Below, piece after piece: positions 1 through 8,911 of a stretch of DNA of 64,000 bases. A program made the position numbers and the translations under genes. Source of the DNA: JBAOHV01 sp964450685 (GTDB taxonomy: Bacteria; Actinomycetota; Acidimicrobiia; Acidimicrobiales; Microtrichaceae); assembly GCA_964450685.1 (NCBI GenBank), contig CAYVDN010000014.1, positions 1 through 64,000 of the forward strand, written 5' to 3'. Under the pieces are notes generated by a model. It had not been told where the DNA came from, searched no databases, and worked only from the letters and a program-made list of their open reading frames with translations. Within the stretch, counting starts at the first letter, position 1, and the number at the start of each line of letters is the position of its first letter.

Positions 1-1343
1 GTCACGAGGCGTTCACCGCCATGCGTGCCAGGGGAGCCGAGGCCACCGACATCGTCGTGCTGGTCGTCGCAGCAGACGACGGCGTCATGCCCCAGACGCT
101 CGAGGCGATCTCGCACGCCAAGGCGGCCGAAGTGCCGATCGTGGTGGCGATCAACAAGATCGATCGTGAGGGCGCAGACCCGACCAGGGTGATGCAGCAG
201 CTCTCCGAGCACGAGCTCGTGCCCGAGGCCTGGGGCGGCGACACCATGATGTGCGAGGTGTCAGCGCTTCAGGGCACAGGTATCGATGAACTTCTCGAGA
301 ACCTGTTGGTAGTCGCCGAGGTAGAGGACCTGCGTGCCGATCCGTCGGGTCGGGCTCGTGGAATCGTCATCGAGGCGCATCTCGACATCGGAAGGGGCTC
401 GGTCGCCTCGGTCCTGGTCCAGCACGGGACGTTGAAGGTCGGCGACCCGCTGGTCGCCGGCGCTGCATGGGGGCGCATCAGGGCTCTCATCAACGACCGC
501 GGTGAACAGGTCAAGGAAGCCGGCCCGTCATCGGCGGTCGAGGTTCTCGGGCTGTCCGATGTGCCCTTCGCCGGCGACTCGTTCGTGATCGCCCCCGACG
601 AGCGCAAGGCCAAGTCGGTGGCCGAGACCCGGGAACGCTGGCAGCGTGACGCCGCTCGAGGTCAGAACGCCGCGGTCAACGTCCAGGGTGCACGACTCGA
701 GGACATCTTCGCCCAGATCCAGGCGGGCGAGCAGACCAGTCTGAACCTGATCGTGAAGGCCGACGCGCAGGGTTCTCTCGAGGCGCTCACCGAGAGCCTC
801 AAGAAGCTCGAGCGGCCCGAGGTCAAGGTCGGTTTCGTCCTCCGTGGTGTCGGTGGCATCTCCGAATCTGACATCCAGCTCGCTGCCACCTCCAGTGCCA
901 CGATCATCGGTTTCAACGTGCGTCCCGGCCGCCAGGCACGCGAGATGGCGGTCGCCGAGGGTGTCGAGATCCGTACCTACGAGATCATCTACAAGCTCCT
1001 CGAGGACGTCGAGGCTGCCATGGTCGGCATGCTCGAGCCGGAGTACGAAGAGGTCGTCACCGGTGAGGCCGAGGTCCGCGAGGTGTTCCGGGTTCCACGG
1101 ATCGGCGCCGTCGCAGGCTGCATGGTGCAGTCCGGCGTCATCACTCGTGGTTCGAAGGTGCGGTTCCTGCGTGAGGGAACCATCATCTGGAAGGGCGAGA
1201 TCAGCTCTCTGCGTCGGTTCAAGGACGACGTCAAGGAAGTCGCTGCAGGCTTCGAGTGCGGAGTCGGCCTCTCGGACTTCCAGGACCTCAAGGACCGCGA
1301 CGTGATCGAGACCTACGACATGAAGGAGATCCCCCGGATCTGA
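1..1343 (+). CDS. infB: Translation initiation factor IF-2, C-terminal part (5' end outside window)
   Basis: This is the C-terminal 446 residues of IF-2, the GTPase that brings initiator fMet-tRNA to the 30S subunit in the cytoplasm. The first complete codon is at base 3 and the frame is already open, reading HEAFTAMRARGA, the segment right after the G3 box. The G4 box NKID lies about 50 residues in. It is followed by the beta-barrel domain II, the IF-2-specific domain III and the C-terminal tRNA-binding barrel ending DVIETYDMKEIPRI. It heads the classic infB-rbfA-truB-ribF order, although two minus-strand genes now separate it from rbfA. The stop codon lies in the loop of a hairpin. Confidence 0.97.
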   Translation, partial: HEAFTAMRARGAEATDIVVLVVAADDGVMPQTLEAISHAKAAEVPIVVAINKIDREGADPTRVMQQLSEHELVPEAWGGDTMMCEVSALQGTGIDELLENLLVVAEVEDLRADPSGRARGIVIEAHLDIGRGSVASVLVQHGTLKVGDPLVAGAAWGRIRALINDRGEQVKEAGPSSAVEVLGLSDVPFAGDSFVIAPDERKAKSVAETRERWQRDAARGQNAAVNVQGARLEDIFAQIQAGEQTSLNLIVKADAQGSLEALTESLKKLERPEVKVGFVLRGVGGISESDIQLAATSSATIIGFNVRPGRQAREMAVAEGVEIRTYEIIYKLLEDVEAAMVGMLEPEYEEVVTGEAEVREVFRVPRIGAVAGCMVQSGVITRGSKVRFLREGTIIWKGEISSLRRFKDDVKEVAAGFECGVGLSDFQDLKDRDVIETYDMKEIPRI

Positions 1344-1355
1344 GTCCGGGGGATC
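1328..1355 (+). terminator. Hairpin overlapping the infB stop codon
   Basis: An 11-bp perfect stem (GATCCCCCGGA, 1328-1338, with its complement at 1345-1355) encloses a six-base loop that contains the infB TGA. There is no T tract, so this is either a weak terminator or an mRNA 3' end stabiliser. Confidence 0.5.
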
Positions 1356-1444
1356 CTCCGGGCGAGGGATCCTTCATCAGTCACAGGCGACCGGTCGTGC
1401 AGGCCGGAGTCTGTCGGCCGATGTCGAGTCTCCGGAAACGAGAA

Positions 1445-1474
1445 ACGGTCCCAGCTCCAAGGAGCTGGGACCGT
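1445..1474. terminator. Bidirectional terminator between infB and the LAxTG surface protein gene
   Basis: A perfect 14-bp stem (ACGGTCCCAGCTCC, 1445-1458, and its complement at 1461-1474) has a two-base AA loop. It sits between convergent genes. Read on the minus strand it is followed by a T-rich stretch (TTCTCGTTT), so it probably ends transcription of the minus-strand gene as well as of infB. Confidence 0.8.
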
Positions 1475-1520
1475 CCTGCGTTACGGCTCAGTGGCGCCTC
1501 AGGGGTGCCTGTGGTGTGCG

Positions 1521-2672
1521 TCAGGCGCTGCGTCGCCGACGGTGGCCACCGAGCAGGAGGAGGCCACCTGCAGTCAGGAGAGCGACCCCCAGGGCCAGGC
1601 CGACGTGGGTGGAGGTGCCGGTGAACGCAAGCTCAGCAGCCTGAGCTTCGCCATCGGAGTTCTCCGCGGTGGTGCCGGCCACAGCAGCAGGTGCCATCGT
1701 GTTGGTGACCGACTCGCCGGCCACCACAGCGGCCTCGGTGGAAGGCGCGGCGGTGGGAGTGGTCCCACCCTCGGTGATCGTGACGGTTGTCGTCACCACG
1801 GTCTCGCAGCCGACAGCGTTGGCTGCAAGCGTCCACACTCCGGGAGAAGCGTCGGTGGGCACGAACACCGTCGTGCTCCAGCGGCCGTCCGGCCCCACGA
1901 GCGCCGGATCTGACAGCGCGACGAACCCGGCAGCGGACTCTTCCTCGCTCAGGCCATCGGCATCCGCCGGGGGCCGCAGCTGCACCTGGACCGACGTACC
2001 GGGGGTTCCGGTGCCCGACACGGTGAGGGTTTCTCCGGGTCCTGCGCTCGACGGTGAGACAGTCACGTTGGCCGGGGTGTAGTTCTCGCAGTTGTCATCG
2101 ATCGTCGTGGTTGTGGATGACGAGGTGGTCGACGTGGTCGAGGTGGAGGTGGTCGGGCCACAGCCCCACCACTGGAGTGAGGTCGACGTGTCGAGCGGGA
2201 ACAGCAGCGGGCCGTGCCATGCGCCGGTGGGAGAGATCGTCGGAGGGGTGGCCCCCGTGATCACGTCGAACTGCACAGGAGTGCAGGTCTTGGTGAAGAT
2301 GACCTCGGTCGTGCCGGGCGCCTTCAGCGAGAACGGCGCTGTCTCGAGCAGGTTCTGGGGCCACGCGACACCGTTGCCGGGCATCTGGTAGATGGCCGCG
2401 ACGGCGTCGACCCGGGAGCACAGCGGTGCTGTCACCCTGATGACCAGGCGGAAGGTCGTTTCGTCGGACCGCGTGCTCTGGCGCAGCGCGAGCGCCGGTG
2501 GAAGGCAGATGCCGCCCCCGCCTGACGGCGTCTGGACGATCTGGATGTTCGATGACTCGCCGCTCTGCGACGTCGCCGCCGGAGCAGCGCTCACGGTGCT
2601 GCCGATCACGAGGGTGCCGAGCAGGATCAGTACCGCACCCATCGCTGTCCACAGCTTGTTCTTCAACCGCAC
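1521..2672 (-). CDS. Secreted surface protein with LAxTG sortase signal
   Basis: Predicted 383-residue exported protein. From the chosen GTG start the N-terminus is a textbook signal peptide: basic RLKNK, about 20 hydrophobic residues, then an AAPAA cleavage region. A Cys-containing domain follows, then a Thr/Ser-only linker at about residues 174-190, and an Ig-like domain (roughly 197-300) with the phrase VSPSSAGPGETLTVSGTG. The C-terminus has LAFTG (about 348), a hydrophobic span and HRRRRSA, the tripartite signal for covalent anchoring by a sortase; LAxTG is the class E pattern in high-GC actinobacteria. No sortase is in the window. GTG 2672 is preferred over ATG 2708 because GGAGGGG precedes it and the signal peptide then starts cleanly. 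Ligand unknown. Confidence 0.82.
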   Translation of the reverse strand: MRLKNKLWTAMGAVLILLGTLVIGSTVSAAPAATSQSGESSNIQIVQTPSGGGGICLPPALALRQSTRSDETTFRLVIRVTAPLCSRVDAVAAIYQMPGNGVAWPQNLLETAPFSLKAPGTTEVIFTKTCTPVQFDVITGATPPTISPTGAWHGPLLFPLDTSTSLQWWGCGPTTSTSTTSTTSSSTTTTIDDNCENYTPANVTVSPSSAGPGETLTVSGTGTPGTSVQVQLRPPADADGLSEEESAAGFVALSDPALVGPDGRWSTTVFVPTDASPGVWTLAANAVGCETVVTTTVTITEGGTTPTAAPSTEAAVVAGESVTNTMAPAAVAGTTAENSDGEAQAAELAFTGTSTHVGLALGVALLTAGGLLLLGGHRRRRSA

Positions 2673-2844
2673 GTCGAGGATCCCCTCCAGTAGCCCGCTA
2701 CGCAACATTCTGAGCCGAATTCGATGGCTGAGTCCAGCCTTTGGGCTGTTCTACCCGAGATGGTCGCGTCATCCACCCGAACAGCTTGAGCCGCCCGCCC
2801 CGACACACCACCGGGACCCCGGGCCGTCACAGCGCTGAACGGAG

Positions 2845-5166
2845 TCACTCCGCCAGGAACCTGAGGACCTGGACCCGACTGTCGTCGAGCGCATGGGCCG
2901 CGCTCGGTTGGCCACCCTCCAGCGTCGTTCCGATCGGTTCGACTATCACGCGTGTCACGTCGGCGTTGGGGAGCGGCTGGCTGAACCAGGTGAGTGTGTA
3001 CTCCGGGCCGGGGGAGACCGCGCCGCTGAGGTCCAGGACCACTGTTCGCGAAGCGCCGGCCGGGATGTCGACGGCCACCGTGTAGCGCTGCAGGTCGTTG
3101 ATGTCGTCGCGTCGACCGATTGCGAGGGGTTCCCCGTCGAGCATCGCTCCTGTGGCTTCGAAGGGGCTCAGAATCGAGAGCTCGGTCCGGTTCGTGCCCG
3201 GGGGGTTGCCCACACGGCCACCGATGAACTCGACCGGCAGTCCGTCCGAGGGTGCGCCGTTGTGCATCGTCACGACGACTCGGGTCGTGGCGTCGCCGGT
3301 CTCCGGGTCCCAGCGGATCTTGTAGTCGATGGTCCGCTCGAGGAAGGCGTCGATCTTCGACGGGTTGGCGTTGCGGTTGACCACCGCAACCAGGTCCGTG
3401 CCTTCCGGTGCGACCAATGGGCGGTCTAGGCCCACCTTGCGGAGGAGTTCGGAGGATCCGGGCTCGGTGAGGACGAACTGCAGGTGCCCCGCCCTGACCG
3501 CTGGTCCGAAGGCTTCGGCAAGAGCAGTGGGACCGGGAAGCTGCTCAGAGGCAAGCCGGTCCAGCCCTGCACGCACGAGGTCGTTGACCACGTGGTCCGG
3601 AATCTCGGCTGCGTACTGGCCCCTGGTCAGGAACTCGACGGCGTTGTCGGCGCTGAGAGTCGTGTCGCCGACGGTGACTGGGCCGGTCACCGACAGCAGG
3701 GCAGCGAAGGCGGTGGGATCTGCGTAGATGACGCCGTCGATCGGTGCTCCACCTCGCGCTTGTGGGAACAGATCGGCGGCCAGCCGCGCCACCGTTGACA
3801 GGTCCGGAGATGAGCCCCAGTTCTGGGGGAAGCGAGTGGGGTCCACCTCGAGCAGGCTCGCAGGGAGGTCCAGGTCGTCGCTCACCGTGGGACGTAGCTG
3901 ACTCATCGGTCCGAACAGCTCGTAGGGCTGTCCGACCTCGACGACGTCCATCTGACCGTCCGTGATCGTCAGCTCGGCCCAGTTGCCGATGTGGCCACCC
4001 AGATCCCGTGCCTCTGCCGGGCTTCCGAGCAGCAACAGGTAGCGCTTCGGCCCGTCCGCGCCGAGCATCGACGGCAGTTCGGCGGCGGCGGCCGAAGCGA
4101 TCGCCGTCGCCGACTCTGCACGGTCGAGATGCCCGAGGTACTCGTCCAGGCGCTCCTGGACAGGGGCAAGGAGCCATGGTGACGAGACTGCCTCGAGGTC
4201 CGCTCGTGCCTCGCTGACTGTCAGGTGCGTGGCACTCGCCATGGGCTCGTAGGAGGCGAGCCGCTGCACATCGAGTGAACCGTCCGGCCTGGCGAGTGCG
4301 TCGTAGTCGACCTGCTCGGCGAGGTCCGCGGCAACCCCGGCGAGGTCCGCTCCTGTGGACGCAGCTGCACCGATGGCCCTGGTGTTCTGGGCGACCACGG
4401 GTACCAGGGACGCGGGAGCAGCCCACCAGGACCCTGCTGCGTCGGCCACGCTCCTGAACTGGTCAGCACTCCCACGCAGATCGGATGCGGAACCAGTCGT
4501 GCTGCCCGATGCCACGACCGAGGCAGCGGCCTCGGCGTTGGAAGCCGCCGACTCGAGCGTGCTCCGCTGCGTTGCCGCCAGCGCGGCCCCCGCTGCCGCT
4601 CCGAGGAGCATGACCGAGGCGATGGACGCGACGACGAGGCGGATCCATCGGCGCGTCCGGCGTCGGGCCACCCGGTAGCCGGAGAACCACAGCGGAACGA
4701 CCGCTGTGGCTGCGAGCACGATCGTGGCGCCCGTGGGCGACGCCGGCCAAGCCAGGTTCATCGCGCAGTATCCGATCAGTGCTCCCACCGCGCCTCCCGC
4801 GACCCGTTCGCGGCGGTCGGTCCAAGCGAGGAGGAACGAGAGTGCCAGCGCACAGAGTGCCGGAACGAGTGTCCAGCCATCGGAGCCGATCGAGACGAGG
4901 GCCGCCGCGATGAGCAGCACCCGTCGGCGTGCCCGGGCCCCGGCCAGGACCGTGGCGGTCATGAACGCCGAACGGTAGATGGCGTCGATGACCTGGTTTC
5001 CGGTCGGGGCGGTGTCGCAGAGAGCGATGGCGGCCGATATGGACAACGCAACCACGATCGCCAGCAGGATGCGCTGCGAGCGCGTCGAAGTGGACCGACG
5101 TCGTCGGTGCGGACTTGGCTCGGACGCGGGCGACTCGAGCATTTGGACAACGGTGTCGTTGGACAT
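2845..5166 (-). CDS. DUF4012 family membrane protein
   Basis: About 773 residues. The N-terminal 200 residues hold four to five hydrophobic spans (for example ILLAIVVALSISAAIAL and IRLVVASIASVMLLGAAAG) after a basic tail. The rest is a large, probably extracytoplasmic domain with features of DUF4012: RYLLLLGSPAEARDLGG, the stretch around YELFGPMSQLRPTVSDD, and FPQNWGSSPDLSTVARLA. DUF4012 proteins are common in actinobacteria near cell-envelope and polysaccharide genes, but their biochemical role is not established. Several starts are possible: ATG 5166 has GGGAG directly against it, ATG 5229 has no ribosome site, and ATG 5142 is also open. It faces away from rbfA across a short shared region. 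Confidence 0.75.
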   Translation of the reverse strand: MSNDTVVQMLESPASEPSPHRRRRSTSTRSQRILLAIVVALSISAAIALCDTAPTGNQVIDAIYRSAFMTATVLAGARARRRVLLIAAALVSIGSDGWTLVPALCALALSFLLAWTDRRERVAGGAVGALIGYCAMNLAWPASPTGATIVLAATAVVPLWFSGYRVARRRTRRWIRLVVASIASVMLLGAAAGAALAATQRSTLESAASNAEAAASVVASGSTTGSASDLRGSADQFRSVADAAGSWWAAPASLVPVVAQNTRAIGAAASTGADLAGVAADLAEQVDYDALARPDGSLDVQRLASYEPMASATHLTVSEARADLEAVSSPWLLAPVQERLDEYLGHLDRAESATAIASAAAAELPSMLGADGPKRYLLLLGSPAEARDLGGHIGNWAELTITDGQMDVVEVGQPYELFGPMSQLRPTVSDDLDLPASLLEVDPTRFPQNWGSSPDLSTVARLAADLFPQARGGAPIDGVIYADPTAFAALLSVTGPVTVGDTTLSADNAVEFLTRGQYAAEIPDHVVNDLVRAGLDRLASEQLPGPTALAEAFGPAVRAGHLQFVLTEPGSSELLRKVGLDRPLVAPEGTDLVAVVNRNANPSKIDAFLERTIDYKIRWDPETGDATTRVVVTMHNGAPSDGLPVEFIGGRVGNPPGTNRTELSILSPFEATGAMLDGEPLAIGRRDDINDLQRYTVAVDIPAGASRTVVLDLSGAVSPGPEYTLTWFSQPLPNADVTRVIVEPIGTTLEGGQPSAAHALDDSRVQVLRFLAE

Positions 5167-5169
5167 CTC

Positions 5170-5203
5170 CCACAACAGTGTGCCCCGAGTCGCGCTGTTG
5201 TGG
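5170..5203. promoter_or_regulatory. 9-bp inverted repeat between the DUF4012 gene and rbfA
   Basis: CCACAACAG (5170-5178) and CTGTTGTGG (5195-5203) form a perfect inverted repeat with a 16-base spacer. In the minus-strand transcript the 3' arm runs into the GGGAG next to ATG 5166, so it could be a leader hairpin masking the ribosome site or an operator between the two genes. Confidence 0.45.
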
Positions 5204-5276
5204 CACGGAGGCAATTCAGCCCACTGCATTGACCGGCGATGCGTCGGGTCGGTTGGGTCGTGCTACCAATGTCGGG

Positions 5277-5729
5277 ATGGCACGCAGGCGGCCCTCGGGG
5301 CAACGACAGTTCAGCAGGACGGACCGCTTGTCGGAGCTGGTACGGGAGGTCGTCGCGTCCGAGCTCGAGCGGATAGGCGATGAACGCCTGGAGCTCGTCA
5401 CCATCACCGCGGTCACCGTCGATGGTGCACTCGAACACGCTGACGTCTTCTGGTCATCGCTGGTGGCGGAGGAGGACGGCCGAATCGACGAGGTCGTCGA
5501 GGCACTCGAGGAGCGGCGTTGGAAGGTCCAGCAGGTCGTGAACCGCGAGGTTCGTGCCCGTCGCACCCCCCAGATCAGGTTCCGGCCCGACACAGTGCTC
5601 GCCTCGGCTCTCCGGATCGACGAGATCCTCCGTGGGATCGAGGACTCGGGCAGGCCAGCCTCGGACCGGTCCGACGATCCCGGCCAGGACGGCGGCCCGG
5701 AGGCGGCCGACGGACCCGGGTCCCCCTGA
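5277..5729 (+). CDS. rbfA: 30S ribosome-binding factor A
   Basis: RbfA, a small KH-like protein that binds immature 30S subunits and helps 16S rRNA 5'-end maturation. The start MARRRPSGQRQFSRTDRL is chosen because family members open with a short basic stretch followed by a helix such as RLSELVREVVASELERI; the frame is open further upstream but that part is not RbfA-like. It is 150 residues long, and its last 25 residues are a low-complexity acidic and Gly-rich tail. No Shine-Dalgarno is visible; TACCAAT ends six bases before the ATG, an imperfect -10 that would make the message leaderless. The TGA overlaps the truB ATG as TGATG. Confidence 0.93.
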   Translation: MARRRPSGQRQFSRTDRLSELVREVVASELERIGDERLELVTITAVTVDGALEHADVFWSSLVAEEDGRIDEVVEALEERRWKVQQVVNREVRARRTPQIRFRPDTVLASALRIDEILRGIEDSGRPASDRSDDPGQDGGPEAADGPGSP

Positions 5730-6628
5730 TGGGACGCAGGACCGATTCCGGTTCTGGTCCGGACGGGATCTGCATCGTCGACAAGCCGTCCGGCTGGACC
5801 AGCCATGATGTCGTAGCGCGCTGTCGACGGCTGCTCGGAACCCGCCGTGTCGGCCATGCGGGAACACTCGACCCGATGGCCACAGGAGTACTGGTGCTCG
5901 GAGTCGGTCGCGGAACCCGTCTGCTCACTTTCATCACCGGGGTGGCGAAGTGCTACGAGGCGACCATCCGATTCGGGGTCGCGACCGACAGCCTCGACGC
6001 CGACGGTGCCGTTACCGCCCTGCACGACATGTCGGGGCTCGATCCCGACTCCGTCCGATCTGCCGCGGCGGAGTTGACCGGCAACCTCCTGCAGGTCCCG
6101 CCGATGGTCTCTGCGTTGAAGATCGACGGCCGACGGCTCCACCAGCTCGCACGTGAGGGCATGGAGGTCGAGCGTGCGGCACGTCCCGTCGAGGTGACGC
6201 GCTTCGACGTCGACCCGACAGGCGACCCCCTTCATTGGAGCGCCGAGGTGAGTTGCTCCTCTGGCACCTATGTGCGTTCGCTGGCGGCCGATCTTGGCGC
6301 CGCGCTGGGAGGTGGCGCCTACCTGGCGTCCCTGCGACGTACGTCGGTCGGACCATTCGGGATCGACGAAGCGCGAGAACTCGACGAGCTCGAGCTACTG
6401 CCCCTGCGAGAAGGGGTGCGTCATCTGCCGACGGTCGAGATCGACGAGACCACGGCTGCGATGGTCCGCAACGGACAGGTCCTCGACGATCAGCAGTTGG
6501 CCGGTGGCCCCGGCCTCGGCGACTCGGACGGACCGTGGGGTGTGTTGGACGGTGACGGCTCACTTCTCGCCGTCTACGAGAGGCGGGCTGTCGGCCGCGT
6601 CAAACCGGCGATCGTGCTCGCCGGCTGA
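5729..6628 (+). CDS. truB: tRNA pseudouridine(55) synthase
   Basis: TruB converts U55 of the T-loop of tRNAs to pseudouridine. The 299-residue protein has the opening GICIVDKPSGWTSHDVV and the catalytic block GHAGTLDPMATGVL, with the nucleophilic Asp at about residue 48. The RNA-binding phrase PPMVSALKIDGRRLHQLAREG and the C-terminal SGTYVRSLAADLG are also present. The ATG overlaps the rbfA stop (TGATG), so it is probably translated by coupling. Confidence 0.96.
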   Translation: MGRRTDSGSGPDGICIVDKPSGWTSHDVVARCRRLLGTRRVGHAGTLDPMATGVLVLGVGRGTRLLTFITGVAKCYEATIRFGVATDSLDADGAVTALHDMSGLDPDSVRSAAAELTGNLLQVPPMVSALKIDGRRLHQLAREGMEVERAARPVEVTRFDVDPTGDPLHWSAEVSCSSGTYVRSLAADLGAALGGGAYLASLRRTSVGPFGIDEARELDELELLPLREGVRHLPTVEIDETTAAMVRNGQVLDDQQLAGGPGLGDSDGPWGVLDGDGSLLAVYERRAVGRVKPAIVLAG

Positions 6629-6634
6629 TCTGAC

Positions 6635-6640
6635 TAGGTT
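6635..6640 (+). promoter_or_regulatory. Candidate -10 box of ribF (leaderless)
   Basis: TAGGTT ends six bases before the GTG start of ribF, so transcription would begin at the start codon. There is no Shine-Dalgarno and no clear -35. Confidence 0.5.
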
Positions 6641-6646
6641 TCGACC

Positions 6647-7609
6647 GTGCAGATCCTCACCGACAGCGACCCCTGCCCGAGGCCGCCCGACGGCACGGTC
6701 GTCACGATCGGTGCGTACGACGGTGTGCATCTCGGGCACCGTTCCGTGATTGCGGAGGTCCGCGCCCGTGCCGCCGCCCAGGGGCGTCGAAGCGCTGTCG
6801 TGACCTTCGACCGTCACCCTGCGCAGGTCATCCGCCCGGACTCGGCCCCACGTCTTCTGACCGACCTGGACCAGAAGCTCGAGCTGTTGGAGGCGACGGG
6901 TCTCGACTACACGCTCCTGGTCCGCTTCGACGAGGGACGGGCTGCGGAGGACGCCGAGCACTTCGTCGAGTCGGTGCTGGTCGGCTGCCTGCATGCACGA
7001 TCGGTGGTGGTCGGAGAAGACTTCCATTTCGGCCACAACCGACAGGGCAACGTCGCGCTCCTCGAGGAGATGGGCGGCCGACTGGGCTTCGACGTACTCG
7101 GCCACAAGCTCGTCGGTGCAGACGGGAACGCTGCTCGCGACGACGCGCAGGTTTCATCCACGGCGATCCGGCGCGCACTTCACGAGGGTCGACTGATCGA
7201 TGCGAACCTCATGCTGGGACGCCCCCACGAGATGCGTGGAGTCGTGGTTCCGGGCGACCAGAGGGGGAGGACCCTCGGTTTCCCGACCGCCAACGTGGCG
7301 ATCCCCGACGAGATGCTCATGCCCGGCGACGGCATATATGCAGGGTGGCTCGAACGCACAGCGAGCGCCCCCGGCGTGCTGCTGCCCGCGGCTGTGTACG
7401 TGGGAAAGCGCCCGACCTTCTACGACGACCGGGCCATGACGCTGCTCGAGGTCCACGTGCTCGACTTCTCGGGTGACCTGTACGGCGAGGCGGTCTCAGT
7501 GCGGTTCACCCATCGAATACGTCCTGACGCTCGCTTCGCATCGGTGGACGAGCTCGCATCGCAGCTGCGCGTGGACTGTGACACCGCCAGGCAGCTGCTC
7601 GGTCCGTGA
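6647..7609 (+). CDS. ribF: Bifunctional riboflavin kinase / FMN adenylyltransferase
   Basis: RibF phosphorylates riboflavin to FMN and then adenylates it to FAD. The N-terminal nucleotidyltransferase half shows GAYDGVHLGHRSVI (HxGH at about residues 28-31) and later the SSTAIR motif near 170. The C-terminal flavokinase half, from about residue 190, has GRTLGFPTANV and the closing block RIRPDARFASVDELASQLR. At 320 residues it is of normal family length. The GTG start follows a -10-like TAGGTT by six bases. It sits downstream of truB as in many bacteria. Confidence 0.96.
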   Translation: MQILTDSDPCPRPPDGTVVTIGAYDGVHLGHRSVIAEVRARAAAQGRRSAVVTFDRHPAQVIRPDSAPRLLTDLDQKLELLEATGLDYTLLVRFDEGRAAEDAEHFVESVLVGCLHARSVVVGEDFHFGHNRQGNVALLEEMGGRLGFDVLGHKLVGADGNAARDDAQVSSTAIRRALHEGRLIDANLMLGRPHEMRGVVVPGDQRGRTLGFPTANVAIPDEMLMPGDGIYAGWLERTASAPGVLLPAAVYVGKRPTFYDDRAMTLLEVHVLDFSGDLYGEAVSVRFTHRIRPDARFASVDELASQLRVDCDTARQLLGP

Positions 7610-7642
7610 GCAGGGTTTCACCGGTTCCGTGGGCCGGACAGC

Positions 7643-7648
7643 TACGGT
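7643..7648 (+). promoter_or_regulatory. Candidate -10 box of the alpha/beta hydrolase gene
   Basis: TACGGT ends nine bases before ATG 7658. No ribosome-binding site lies between, so the message would start at or within a few bases of the ATG. Confidence 0.45.
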
Positions 7649-7657
7649 GGTCGTGGC

Positions 7658-8797
7658 ATGAAGTCAGTGACCGACGCGGGTAAGTCAGCCCCAGCAGTGG
7701 TTGAGGGTTCGACCGAGGTCCTGGAGCCGATCCAGGGCCCGGTGCTGGACGAGCCGCTGGCAGCGACCGCGGTAGAAGCGCCCCGACTCGCCCGGCACCA
7801 GATAGAGCTGTCCGACGGTCATCTCGTGGGTGTGACGGTCGCGGGCAGGGGAGTGCCGCTGGTCGTGGTGCACGGATTCTCGGCCGAGGGGTTCCTCTAC
7901 GCCCAGTCGCTGTCGAGGCTGGTCAAGATGGGATTTCGTGTCGTGGCCATCGACACGGCAGGACACGGGGCGACCCAGGGCCTGCCCCTGAGCGGACAGA
8001 ATCTCAATGAGTACGCGGATCTGCTGGCCCGCGCGATCGAGGAGCTGGGGATCGAGCGTTTCGTCCTGGCAGGTCATTCGATGGGTGGCCAGCTCGTCAC
8101 TCGTCTGGCTGCCGAGCACGCCGACCGTGTCATGGGTGTCGTCCTCATCGACGCGATCGTCGGAGACACGTGGGACCGGATGGTCTACTTGTTCCGTGTC
8201 GCTCCACCGCTGCTGGGAGCCGTGGGCGGCGTGCTGCTGGTCGACTCGCTGGCGATCCTGCCCACGTTCAGTGATCCTCGACAGGCGGCAAAGCTGCTGC
8301 GCCTCGTGGCTCCGACACTCGCCGGGCACGCGGTGCAACCATGGCGGTTGCTCGGTCCGATGCTGAGCATCCTGCGGACCCGTTCGAGTCGGTACGCGCT
8401 CGACGAGATCGCGGCTCATGGTGTGCCTGTGTTCGTGCTCCACGGGTCCCTGGACCTCGCGGTACCTCACCGGACCGCTCGTGACACCGTGCGTCGGACA
8501 GACGGCGTGCTGGTCACGATCGAGGGGGCAGGACACTCCTGGATGTTGCGCGATCCCGAGGCGCTGCCGGCGATCGTCGCCGAGTTGCTGGCGTCCGAGT
8601 TGGGTGATGGAATCCGTCGATCGTTGCGATCAGCGGGTGTCCGCAAGAAGTTCCCGACCCTCGACGACGTCGAGGCCGTCTGCTACCGCTCCGATGCCAA
8701 GGTCTTCGCCCTGGCCCCGGGAGACTCGCGACGCGTCCGAGTCGGACGACACCGCAAGCCCAAGTACCGTTGGCACACTGAGCACCCTGGCAGCTAG
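7658..8797 (+). CDS. Alpha/beta hydrolase
   Basis: A 379-residue serine hydrolase of the alpha/beta fold. The oxyanion segment VVVHGFSAEGF is near residue 70, the nucleophile elbow GHSMGG places Ser at about 141, Asp266 lies in LHGSLDLAVPH and His293 in GAGHSWML, so the triad is complete. The first 45 residues are a variable extension. The last 60 residues, after the hydrolase domain, are basic (RRVRVGRHRKPKYRW) and I cannot assign them. Substrate unknown: lipase, esterase or C-C bond hydrolase are all possible. No signal peptide is seen, so it is probably cytoplasmic. Confidence 0.85.
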   Translation: MKSVTDAGKSAPAVVEGSTEVLEPIQGPVLDEPLAATAVEAPRLARHQIELSDGHLVGVTVAGRGVPLVVVHGFSAEGFLYAQSLSRLVKMGFRVVAIDTAGHGATQGLPLSGQNLNEYADLLARAIEELGIERFVLAGHSMGGQLVTRLAAEHADRVMGVVLIDAIVGDTWDRMVYLFRVAPPLLGAVGGVLLVDSLAILPTFSDPRQAAKLLRLVAPTLAGHAVQPWRLLGPMLSILRTRSSRYALDEIAAHGVPVFVLHGSLDLAVPHRTARDTVRRTDGVLVTIEGAGHSWMLRDPEALPAIVAELLASELGDGIRRSLRSAGVRKKFPTLDDVEAVCYRSDAKVFALAPGDSRRVRVGRHRKPKYRWHTEHPGS

Positions 8798-8800
8798 GTT
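8795..8800 (+). promoter_or_regulatory. Candidate -10 box of rpsO
   Basis: TAGGTT, whose TAG is also the stop codon of the preceding hydrolase gene. It would give a leader of about 105 bases ending in the rpsO ribosome site CGGAGGT. Confidence 0.4.
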
Positions 8801-8911
8801 GTCGGGTTCCGGCGTGCGCCGGACCGCTCCCGGGCGCGTCACGGATCCTCCGGATTCGTCGATCGGTCCGAGGGGCAGGGTCAGACACCCATCCACGGAG
8901 GTACCCCCCAC

